A program made the translations under genes and the position numbers. Below, one piece after another: positions 1-6,105 of a stretch of DNA of 13,281 bases. Below the pieces are notes generated by a model that was not told where the DNA came from, searched no databases, and was given only the letters and a program-made list of their open reading frames with translations. The number at the start of each line of letters is the position of its first letter. Within the stretch, counting starts at the first letter, position 1. Source of the stretch: an uncultured Prevotellaceae bacterium (GTDB lineage: Bacteria; Bacteroidota; Bacteroidia; Bacteroidales; Muribaculaceae); assembly GCA_937892085.1 (NCBI GenBank), contig CALAVD010000278.1, positions 1-13,281 of the forward strand. The letters are read 5' to 3'.

Positions 1-104
1 CATCTGCACGAAAATAAATCAAAAACATCGCAAGTTAATTTATAGAACCCACCTTTAAGGTGCAATTATTTTGCAAATATAATTATAAGGATTGATATTT
101 TTAC

Positions 105-112
105 TATTTTTG
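105..112 (+). promoter_or_regulatory. Probable -7 box of the esterase-truA operon
   Basis: TATTTTTG matches the Bacteroidota -7 consensus TAnnTTTG and lies 19 nt before the esterase ATG, implying a very short leader. No TTG lies at the expected distance of about 20 nt upstream, so the -33 half is weak. A second match on the opposite strand (TATATTTG, reading 81 to 74) could serve a divergent gene off the left edge. Confidence 0.45.
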
Positions 113-131
113 CAAAAAATAAAATTATGAT

Positions 132-1046
132 ATGAAGATTAATGATTTGTTAGTGGCGTTAGCAATATTATGCTGCGCGGTGCCTGTGATGGCGCAGGAA
201 CCTGCTCAGGCGCAGCAGCAAGTGAGCACGGGACGCTTGGAGTTTTTCCCGCAGTTCAAGTCGCAATATGTCGAAGCACGCAACATCACGGTGTGGCTCC
301 CCGACGGATATGTGGCAGGCGAGCCGTGCGACGTGCTGTATATGCACGATGGGCAGATGCTATTTGATGCCACCACCACGTGGAACAAGCAGGAGTGGCA
401 GGTCGATGAGGTGATGGGACGACTCATCGCCGAGGGAAGAATCAGGCGATGCATAGTGGTGGGAGTTGACAACACCCGCAATCGCCTCAACGACTATTTC
501 CCCACTAAATGCTACGAGTATGTTCCCGAAGCTCTGCGTGCCGATGTTGACTTGAGCGTCTATAAGGGAGATGAGTATTTGCGCTTTCTCGTTGAGGAGG
601 TGAAACCGTTTATCGATCGCCGCTATAAGCCCCTCACCTCATGCGAACACACCTTCGTGATGGGGTCAAGCATGGGTGGGCTAATCTCGATGTATGCGCT
701 TTGCGAATATCCACAGGTGTTTGGCGGTGCGGTGTGCATGTCCACTCACTCGTCGATGCAGTTCTACGATGCGAAATTCAATAGCGAGGCTTGGGCTGTA
801 GGCTTCCGTAACTATGTGAAGACCAAGTTGCCAGCAGCCAATACCCGCCTCATCTACATGGATCGTGGCGATGTGGAGCTTGATGGCACCTATGGCACTT
901 CGCAATACTCTCTCGACAAGATGGTAATTGGTTTAGGATGGGATAGCGACCATTTCGAGAGCCTCATTTTTGAGGGGCACCAGCATAATGAGTTGTGCTG
1001 GGCTCAGCGTCTTGACTGGCCGTTGACGTTTATGCTAAGACCGTGA
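132..1046 (+). CDS. Secreted alpha/beta-hydrolase esterase (putative esterase family, PF00756-like)
   Basis: A 304-residue exported serine hydrolase of the Fes/IroE/feruloyl-esterase type. Residues 1-22 form a signal peptide ending in VMAQ, with likely cleavage near A21-Q22. The nucleophile elbow is GSSMGG, with Ser180 in the G-x-S-x-G motif. Asp244 or Asp247 (in MDRGDVELD) and His285 (in GHQHNELCW) are the probable acid and histidine. The segment MHDGQMLFD (71-79) is typical of this family. It probably acts in the periplasm or outside the cell on an ester-linked substrate; the sequence does not say which, and family members act on siderophores, feruloylated glycans or acyl-glycerols. Its stop codon lies 2 nt before the truA ATG, so the two genes are probably co-transcribed although their functions look unrelated. 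An ATG at 127 is out of frame and closes at once, so 132 is the start. Confidence 0.85.
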   Translation: MKINDLLVALAILCCAVPVMAQEPAQAQQQVSTGRLEFFPQFKSQYVEARNITVWLPDGYVAGEPCDVLYMHDGQMLFDATTTWNKQEWQVDEVMGRLIAEGRIRRCIVVGVDNTRNRLNDYFPTKCYEYVPEALRADVDLSVYKGDEYLRFLVEEVKPFIDRRYKPLTSCEHTFVMGSSMGGLISMYALCEYPQVFGGAVCMSTHSSMQFYDAKFNSEAWAVGFRNYVKTKLPAANTRLIYMDRGDVELDGTYGTSQYSLDKMVIGLGWDSDHFESLIFEGHQHNELCWAQRLDWPLTFMLRP

Positions 1047-1048
1047 TT

Positions 1049-1804
1049 ATGCGCTACTTCCTCAAGATTTCATTCCAGGGTGCCGCCTATCATGGCTGGC
1101 AGATTCAACCCAGCGACGTGAGCGTGCAGGAGACCATCGAGAAGGCATTGGCTATGGTATTGCGCCATGACACTCCTATCACTGGCGCGGGGCGCACCGA
1201 CGCCGGCGTGAATGCCGCCACCATGTATGCCCACTTCGACACCGAGCAGCCCATTGCCGACGTTCAGACGCTGGTGCGCAGCCTCAATGGCATTTTGCCG
1301 CAAGATATCGCCATCCACGATGTGGTGGCGGTGCACGACACTGCCCACGCTCGTTTTGACGCTATAAGCCGCACCTATAAGTATTTCGCTCACACTGGCA
1401 AGTCGCCACTACTGCGGTCGCTGAGCTGGCAATGCCATCCTCGTCTCGATTTCAACTTGATGAATGAGGCGGCACGTCACTTGATGGACTATGAGGACTT
1501 TACCTCATTCAGCAAGCTGCACACTGATGTCAAGACCAACAACTGTCGCATCACCGAGGCGCACTGGTCGCGCTATGAGGGTATCGACACCAATGTGGAG
1601 CAATGGGTGTTCACCATCACTGCCGACCGCTTCTTGCGCAACATGGTGCGGGCGATAGTGGGCACGCTTGTTGATGTAGGCAACCGCAAAATCAGTGTCG
1701 ATGACTTTTGCCGCATCATCGAGAAGAAAGATCGCTGTGCCGCTGGCACCTCGATGCCTGCTCACGCCCTGTATCTATGGGACGTGAAATACCCATCTTA
1801 TTAA
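1049..1804 (+). CDS. truA: tRNA pseudouridine(38-40) synthase TruA
   Basis: A 251-residue cytoplasmic enzyme that isomerises uridines 38-40 in the tRNA anticodon stem-loop. The N-terminal YFLKISFQGAAYHGWQIQP is the standard TruA opening. GAGRTDAG carries the catalytic aspartate, Asp51, equivalent to Asp60 of E. coli. The C-terminal half has the expected FLRNMVRAIVG motif, and the length is normal. I chose ATG 1049; a GTG at 1043 in the same frame overlaps the esterase stop as GTGA and would add only two residues. Either start fits translational coupling to the upstream gene. One oddity: the residue after DAGV is Asn55, where most TruA proteins have His. The gene is convergent with the macro-like gene, with only 6 nt between the stop codons and no obvious terminator. 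Confidence 0.95.
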   Translation: MRYFLKISFQGAAYHGWQIQPSDVSVQETIEKALAMVLRHDTPITGAGRTDAGVNAATMYAHFDTEQPIADVQTLVRSLNGILPQDIAIHDVVAVHDTAHARFDAISRTYKYFAHTGKSPLLRSLSWQCHPRLDFNLMNEAARHLMDYEDFTSFSKLHTDVKTNNCRITEAHWSRYEGIDTNVEQWVFTITADRFLRNMVRAIVGTLVDVGNRKISVDDFCRIIEKKDRCAAGTSMPAHALYLWDVKYPSY

Positions 1805-1810
1805 ATCTTT

Positions 1811-2200
1811 TTATTCTATCGCTTGTACAAAAGCTTGTGGCAAGATGATGTTCTCCACATCAATTGCCTCAAGGAAAAGTGGTGCAATTTCTTTAACCTG
1901 GAATCCTGCAATACCGCAACCAATCTGTGTAACATAGAATTTCAGGTCGGGGCGAGTTTTTGCAAAACTGATGAATTCGTCAACGTATGGTTTTATGACC
2001 TCGACTCCGCCATGCATTGTGGGGATGCCGTAAGACTGTCCTTGCAAGCCCACACCTTGCCCCCACACAGCGCCAAAGCTGTTGTAGGCGAGCCATGCGG
2101 CGCCACCGCCATGTGCGCCTGCCAGATTGCTACCAAACACAAAAATCTCATTAGGTCCCAACTCCGTAATTCTCTCGGGGGTAAATTCTCTGTTATACAT
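1811..2200 (-). CDS. Macro-domain-like small protein (resembles the A1S_2505 phage non-structural protein family)
   Basis: A 129-residue cytoplasmic protein without signal peptide or membrane segment. NEIFVFGSNLAGAHGGGAA (17-35) resembles the glycine-rich nucleotide-binding loop of macro domains, which bind ADP-ribose or related ligands. GLQGQSYGIPTM (51-62) and VTQIGCGIAGF (90-100) fit further ligand-pocket strands of that fold. From memory, similar Bacteroidetes proteins carry the name A1S_2505 family phage non-structural protein; I could not verify this. No activity is proven, and binding of ADP-ribose is inference from fold resemblance. The gene has its own promoter, back-to-back with radA. 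No other phage gene is nearby, so it looks like a resident single gene rather than part of a prophage. Confidence 0.75.
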   Translation of the reverse strand: MYNREFTPERITELGPNEIFVFGSNLAGAHGGGAAWLAYNSFGAVWGQGVGLQGQSYGIPTMHGGVEVIKPYVDEFISFAKTRPDLKFYVTQIGCGIAGFQVKEIAPLFLEAIDVENIILPQAFVQAIE

Positions 2201-2240
2201 ATCAAAAATTATTTATTGTTGTGTAATTGTTCTTTCACTG

Positions 2241-2271
2241 CAAAGTTACAATACATTTTTTAATTATCCAA
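2241..2271 (-). promoter_or_regulatory. Promoter of the macro-domain-like gene
   Basis: On the minus strand TAACTTTG (2248 to 2241) is a perfect TAnnTTTG -7 box. A TTG at 2271-2269 sits 20 nt upstream of it, the usual Bacteroidota spacing. Transcription would start near 2234, giving a leader of about 34 nt. Confidence 0.65.
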
Positions 2272-2304
2272 GAAATTGTGTAAAAAATACACAGAAAATC
2301 CTTT

Positions 2305-2335
2305 TTGCTTATTAGCTATCTTTTCATTACCTTTG
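2305..2335 (+). promoter_or_regulatory. Promoter of radA
   Basis: TACCTTTG at 2328-2335 is a perfect -7 box, with TTG at 2305-2307 placed 20 nt upstream. The predicted transcript begins near 2342. This places the radA start at ATG 2356, because the in-frame ATG at 2305 overlaps the -33 element and would not be transcribed. Confidence 0.7.
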
Positions 2336-2355
2336 TGGCACAAAAAAGAAACATT

Positions 2356-3744
2356 ATGGCGAAGAAAACTACAAAGACTACATATTTCTGCAAGAATTGC
2401 GGGGCAGAGTCGCCCAAGTGGATTGGTAAATGCCCATCGTGCGGCGAGTGGAACACCTACATTGAAGAGCCTGTGGTGCCCAAGTCGAGCAAGGGAGTGC
2501 TGTTCGGCGCCGACGACAACAGCCACCGCAAGAGTGCCGTGCCGGTGAAAATCAACGACATCAAGGCAGAGCAGTTGCCACGCATCAAGCTTCCAAGCGG
2601 TGAACTCAATCGCGTGCTTGGAGGCGGACTGGTGCCAGGCTCTATAGTGCTGATTGGCGGCGAGCCAGGCATAGGCAAGAGCACACTGGTGCTGCAGAAC
2701 GTGCTTCGCATCCGCAGCCGCAAAGTGCTCTATGTGAGCGGTGAGGAGAGTCTGCAGCAGCTGCGCATGCGTGCCGACCGCATTGCCGGCAGCGACCGGG
2801 ACTGCGAGTGCTACATCATCTGCGAGACATCGCTCGGCAGCATCTTTGCCAGCATCAAGGAGAGCGCCCCCGACCTCGTGATTATCGACTCCATCCAGAC
2901 CATCGCCAGCGATGAACTCGACAGTGCCGCAGGCAGCGTAAGCCAGGTGCGCGAATGCGCCGCCGCCTTTCTCCGTTATGCCAAGACCAGCGGCGTGCCT
3001 GTCATCCTCATTGGCCACATCAACAAGGAAGGCACCATTGCTGGTCCCAAGGTGCTGGAGCACATAGTGGATGCCGTGTTGCAGTTTGAGGGCGACAGCC
3101 ACTACATGTACCGCATCTTGCGCTCTATCAAGAACCGTTTTGGTTCCACAAGCGAGATGGGCATTTACGAGATGCGCGAGACGGGACTGCGCGAGGTCAC
3201 CAACCCCAGCGAGATGCTACTCTCGGCGATGGACCAAGACCTCTCGGGCACTGCCATTGGCGTGACAATCGACGGTGCACGCCCTTTCCTGATCGAGGTG
3301 CAGGCGCTGGTGAGCACTGCAGCCTACGGCACCGCTCAGCGCTCGGTCACAGGCTTTGACCAGCGGCGCATGAATATGTTGCTCGCCGTGCTCGAGAAGC
3401 GAGTGGGTTTCAAACTTGCTCAGAAAGACGTGTTCCTCAACATTGCCGGCGGTCTCAAAGTCAACGACCCGGCACTCGACCTGTCGGTAATCTGCGCCAT
3501 CCTCTCCTCTAATGTCGATATCGCCATCCAGCAGGGTGTGTGCTTCAGTGCCGAGGTGGGACTCAGCGGCGAGTTGCGACAAATCACCCGCATAGAGCAG
3601 CGCATCGCCGAGGCCGAGAAACTGGGCTTTAACACCATTATCATCCCTCGCAACAATCTCAAGGGGGTGAGCACAAAAGGCATGAAAATCAAGATTGTAG
3701 AAGCTGCCAAAGTGGAAGAGGCATTCCAGTATCTATTTGGATAA
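2356..3744 (+). CDS. radA: DNA repair protein RadA (Sms)
   Basis: A 462-residue cytoplasmic RecA-like ATPase that promotes branch migration and processing of recombination intermediates. The order of parts is canonical. A C4 zinc finger comes first (Cys12, Cys15, Cys26, Cys29). The RecA-like core follows with Walker A GGEPGIGKST (101-110), Walker B LVIID (174-178) and the RadA-specific KNRFG motif (259-263). The C-terminal Lon-protease-like domain (about 290-455) has no evident protease role in this family. Length is normal. The open frame extends 17 codons upstream, but that stretch overlaps the promoter. The divergent neighbour is the macro-like gene. Downstream, a REP-like palindrome begins immediately after the stop codon and may protect or end the transcript. 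Confidence 0.97.
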   Translation: MAKKTTKTTYFCKNCGAESPKWIGKCPSCGEWNTYIEEPVVPKSSKGVLFGADDNSHRKSAVPVKINDIKAEQLPRIKLPSGELNRVLGGGLVPGSIVLIGGEPGIGKSTLVLQNVLRIRSRKVLYVSGEESLQQLRMRADRIAGSDRDCECYIICETSLGSIFASIKESAPDLVIIDSIQTIASDELDSAAGSVSQVRECAAAFLRYAKTSGVPVILIGHINKEGTIAGPKVLEHIVDAVLQFEGDSHYMYRILRSIKNRFGSTSEMGIYEMRETGLREVTNPSEMLLSAMDQDLSGTAIGVTIDGARPFLIEVQALVSTAAYGTAQRSVTGFDQRRMNMLLAVLEKRVGFKLAQKDVFLNIAGGLKVNDPALDLSVICAILSSNVDIAIQQGVCFSAEVGLSGELRQITRIEQRIAEAEKLGFNTIIIPRNNLKGVSTKGMKIKIVEAAKVEEAFQYLFG

Positions 3745-3836
3745 GGCCACGGCAAAGCCGCGGCATAGTTGACGGCAAGGACGCTCAAGCGGCATGCAAT
3801 CACGGTCCCCTATACCACGGCTCTGCCGTGGTATTA
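3745..3836. repeat. Inverted pair of REP-like palindromes downstream of radA
   Basis: Two related palindromes face each other. Unit A at 3745-3768 folds as GCCACGGC-AAA-GCCGCGGC with one A-C mismatch. Unit B at 3810-3836 folds as a perfect 10-bp stem, ATACCACGGC-TCT-GCCGTGGTAT. Read on the minus strand, unit A aligns with plus-strand unit B at 19 of 24 positions, sharing CTAT, CGGCT and TGCCGTGG. The 41-nt spacer shows nothing recognisable. Neither stem has a following T-tract, so they are not standard intrinsic terminators. The arrangement recalls the paired REP units (BIMEs) of enterobacteria; that is an analogy, not an identification. Confidence 0.6.
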
Positions 3837-4001
3837 GTTAACAAAGGTTAAAACTGAATTTTTAATTAAACCGATTGCATAAAATTGAGTCATAAATTAC
3901 GAATAATAAAAATAGCTTCAAACTTTTTAGTTTGTAATTAACTTTTTCGTAATAAAACAATATAAGTTCTGTAGCAGTGATTGCATCTCGGAACGGAAAA
4001 G
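3837..4001. other. AT-rich intergenic stretch without a gene
   Basis: No open frame of useful size is present. It holds a perfect decamer palindrome TTTAATTAAA (3861-3870) and a small hairpin CAAACT-TTTT-AGTTTG (3919-3934). TTAGTTTG at 3927-3934 misses the -7 consensus by one base and lacks a -33 partner. It lies directly upstream of a strong terminator hairpin, so it could be the body of a small RNA, but the promoter evidence is poor. Confidence 0.4.
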
Positions 4002-4039
4002 AATCTCCGATGAGCCATCAAGCTCATCGGAGATTTCTT
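4002..4039 (+). terminator. Orphan strong terminator-like hairpin
   Basis: A perfect 14-bp stem (4002-4015 with 4022-4035) encloses the 6-nt loop CATCAA and is followed by the short U-rich run TTTCTT. It lies about 260 nt past the radA stop and 190 nt before the next gene. It either ends long radA read-through transcripts or ends an unannotated transcript. Confidence 0.65.
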
Positions 4040-4062
4040 GTGTGTGCTATGAATTAGTTGAT

Positions 4063-4087
4063 AAAATGCAAACCTTTGCATTTTTTT
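4063..4087 (+). terminator. Second hairpin with T-run
   Basis: AAAATGCAA and TTGCATTTT form a 9-bp stem around a 4-nt loop, and the T-run continues to 4087. The A-rich left arm makes the structure nearly symmetric, so it could act in either direction. It follows the 4002-4039 hairpin by 23 nt. Confidence 0.45.
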
Positions 4088-4109
4088 GAAGAAGAAATGT
4101 ATTTTCAAC

Positions 4110-4142
4110 TTGCTGATTATAAGAAATATTTATATACTTTTG
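4110..4142 (+). promoter_or_regulatory. Promoter of the dockerin-repeat protein gene
   Basis: TACTTTTG at 4135-4142 matches the -7 consensus, and TTG at 4110-4112 lies 22 nt upstream. The transcript would begin near 4149 and carry a leader of about 80 nt. Confidence 0.6.
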
Positions 4143-4156
4143 CCAGTGAAAGATAC

Positions 4157-4180
4157 GCCCTTATCTATAAAGATAGGGGC
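4157..4180 (+). promoter_or_regulatory. 5'-UTR hairpin of the dockerin-repeat gene
   Basis: GCCCTTATCT pairs with AGATAGGGGC through 10 bp, including one U-G pair, around the loop ATAA. It would sit about 8 nt from the predicted transcript 5' end and 48 nt before the start codon. A role in mRNA stability or in a leader switch is possible; no known riboswitch is recognised. Confidence 0.45.
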
Positions 4181-4228
4181 AAGAGAAATAAACCATATAA
4201 ACATTTAACTTAAACTTTACTTTCTTTT

Positions 4229-5809
4229 ATGAACAACAGATTACTTAAATCGTTATTTGCGTCGGTTCTTGTAGTGGCAGGACTTTTCGCAATTTCAAAT
4301 TACAGCAATGCTGCAGTGAATGGAGATGTGAATGGCGACGGCAGCGTTACTGCATCGGACGTCACTTGCATCTACGATATCTTGTTAGGCAACAACTATG
4401 AGTATGAGGCAACAGCCGACGTGAATGGCGACGGCTCTATTACCGCATCGGACGTCACTTGCATCTACGACATTATGCTTGGCAACACTCCCGTTGAGAA
4501 TGAGGTTGTTTACATCCTTGGCGAGGTGAACGGCAACAGCTGGGATCCAGCAGTAGGTGTAGAGATGACCAGCGAGGACGGCAAAATTTTCACTGCTAAC
4601 ATTACTACCAAAGAGAGCGGCTTCAGCTACTTCAGCTTCACTAAGAAACTTGCCGACGCCGATAGCGAGACACCTTGGGACGACATCGCTCCTTACCGCT
4701 TTGGAGCACAGGGCGAAGGCAACAACTACCTCGTTGACGCCGACCTGCTGGGCACTGCAATTCCTCTCACAACCGAGGACTATAAGGCTATCCAGATGGC
4801 TCCTGGCACTTTCACCTTGAGCCTCGACATCGAGAACATGACACTCACTATCAATGGCGAGTTCACTCCACAACCACAGCCCGAGAACAACTGGTATCTC
4901 ATTGGCACCAACAACGGTTGGTCAACCACCGACATGAGCTACAAGTTCACTCAGAGCACCGAGAACGAGAACGTTTACAGCATCTACGTTGACGTTAACA
5001 ACGTGACCGAGGACTTCTGGTTCAAGATCGCTAACGAGGACTGCTACACCGCAGCCGACTTCTGGAGCGGAACCATTCTCAGCTTTGCTACTAACGGCGA
5101 GAGTGCTTTTGCTGGCAACCTCGTAGAGGGCAACCAGGGTGCTTTCTGCTTGCCAGTAAACTACCATGCTACCTATTTCGACCTCACTATCGACGTTGAG
5201 AACCTCACCTATACCATCACTACCGATGGTCAGGAGCCTGTTGTTGATCCAACAGCTGAGTACGACTATGTTTACATCGCTGGTACTGCCGACGGCTGGA
5301 GCGGTAACGGTGGCAAGCTCGCTTCGGTAAAAGAGGCTAACGACTACTATGGCTTTATCAACGCTACTGGCGAGTTCAAGATTCAGAAGAGCCAGGGCAG
5401 CTGGGCTACCAACTGGGGTGGCACTAACGGCACTCTTGTAGCTGATGGTGCTAACATCGTTGCCAATGGCTTCGTTTATGTAAATGCCAACATCGGCAAT
5501 ATGACCTACAGCGTGACCGACATCACCAGCATGGGCATCATTGGCGACGCTACTGCTGGCGGCTGGGATGCCGAGACAGCTCTCACCTACAATGCTGATA
5601 ATGGTACTTGGGAAGCTACCGATGTAGTTCTTACTGCAGGCACTATCAAGTTCCGCGCCAATGGTGGCTGGGACATCAACTTTGGCGGTGCTCTCGATAA
5701 CCTCACTATCAACGGCGACAACATCACCGTAGAGGCTGGCACCTACAATGTGGTTCTCACTCTCGTTTGCCCAGGTGAGTACACTGCAACCCTTACACCT
5801 GCAAACTAA
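4229..5809 (+). CDS. Exported protein with N-terminal dockerin-like double repeat and SusE/SusF-like modules
   Basis: A 526-residue exported protein. Residues 1-29 form a signal peptide ending in NYSNAA, with no lipobox cysteine. Residues 33-55 and 64-86 are two near-identical type I dockerin-like repeats, each with a calcium loop D-x-N-x-D-G (Asp33, Asn35, Asp37, Asp44; Asp64, Asn66, Asp68, Asp75). About four beta-sandwich modules follow, starting near YILGEVNG (95), WYLIGTNNGW (222), YVYIAGTADGW (347) and MGIIGDATAGGW (435). The aromatic-Ile-x-G-x-x-x-GW signature recurs in SusE/SusF and CBM48-like glycan-binding modules. There is no catalytic motif and no type IX sorting tail. Likely role: binding of glycan or attachment to a partner at the cell surface, by inference. 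The gene is monocistronic, with its own promoter and terminator. No SusC/SusD pair is nearby. Confidence 0.75.
   Translation: MNNRLLKSLFASVLVVAGLFAISNYSNAAVNGDVNGDGSVTASDVTCIYDILLGNNYEYEATADVNGDGSITASDVTCIYDIMLGNTPVENEVVYILGEVNGNSWDPAVGVEMTSEDGKIFTANITTKESGFSYFSFTKKLADADSETPWDDIAPYRFGAQGEGNNYLVDADLLGTAIPLTTEDYKAIQMAPGTFTLSLDIENMTLTINGEFTPQPQPENNWYLIGTNNGWSTTDMSYKFTQSTENENVYSIYVDVNNVTEDFWFKIANEDCYTAADFWSGTILSFATNGESAFAGNLVEGNQGAFCLPVNYHATYFDLTIDVENLTYTITTDGQEPVVDPTAEYDYVYIAGTADGWSGNGGKLASVKEANDYYGFINATGEFKIQKSQGSWATNWGGTNGTLVADGANIVANGFVYVNANIGNMTYSVTDITSMGIIGDATAGGWDAETALTYNADNGTWEATDVVLTAGTIKFRANGGWDINFGGALDNLTINGDNITVEAGTYNVVLTLVCPGEYTATLTPAN
4325..4486 (+). repeat. Tandem dockerin-like coding repeat, 93-bp period
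   Basis: Copy 1 (4325-4393) and copy 2 (4418-4486) agree at 58 of 69 aligned bases, including an unbroken identical run of 26 bases (4352-4377 versus 4445-4470). DNA-level identity this high, where synonymous drift is expected, suggests recent duplication or gene conversion. Each copy holds one cysteine (Cys47, Cys78). Confidence 0.8.
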
Positions 5810-5899
5810 TCATTTGCACAAATAATTAATGCTTTTAACAAACTATATTTATTAATCATCAGTTGAAAGTTTAATTATCTATTTATTAGTCACATATTA

Positions 5900-5938
5900 C
5901 AATGGCGAGGTCATAACGACCACGCCATTGATTTTTTT
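5900..5938 (+). terminator. Intrinsic terminator of the dockerin-repeat gene
   Basis: CAATGGCG pairs with CGCCATTG (8 bp). An A-A mismatch follows, then GGTC pairs with GACC around a 5-nt loop, and a run of seven T begins one base after the stem. It lies 90 nt past the stop codon and separates this gene from the DUF4954 gene. Confidence 0.85.
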
Positions 5939-6065
5939 GCCCATGACGTGAAATCTCAATCTTAAGCCTTGTGATTTTAAATTGATTTTTTCTTGAAAAA
6001 ATGGTTATGATTCGCAATATAGGTTAAAGGGGCGTGACTATTAGGCCTATGTGGTTTTTATTACC

Positions 6066-6073
6066 TAATTTTG
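6066..6073 (+). promoter_or_regulatory. Probable -7 box of the DUF4954 gene
   Basis: TAATTTTG is a perfect TAnnTTTG match, 32 nt before the ATG. No TTG lies at the -33 position; an 8-bp palindrome TAGGCCTA (6042-6049) occupies that region and could be an operator, a weak inference. Confidence 0.55.
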
Positions 6074-6105
6074 CAGCCTGAAAAAGACAAAAACAATTTA
6101 TAATA

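Noticed and set aside
50..75. Small palindromes CACCTT-T-AAGGTG and TGCAA-N5-TTGCA upstream of the esterase
   Set aside because: Too short and AT-biased to call an operator without comparative data.
1823..2263. 146-codon plus-strand open frame opposite the macro-like gene
   Set aside because: Cysteine-rich shadow of a well-supported gene, without domain or promoter.
2305..2355. Upstream in-frame start for RadA
   Set aside because: It overlaps the -33 element and precedes the predicted transcription start; the zinc-finger N terminus begins normally from 2356.
2260..3102. 280-codon minus-strand open frame opposite radA
   Set aside because: radA is unmistakable in the other direction; this frame has no motifs and runs through both divergent promoters.
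3745..4228. CRISPR array or mobile element in the long gap after radA
   Set aside because: The palindromes occur only twice, in inverse orientation, without regular spacers, transposase or target duplications.
5986..6001. TTTTTT-CTTG-AAAAAA hairpin before the DUF4954 gene
   Set aside because: Pure A/T homopolymer pairing, expected by chance in this AT-rich gap and too weak to act as a terminator.
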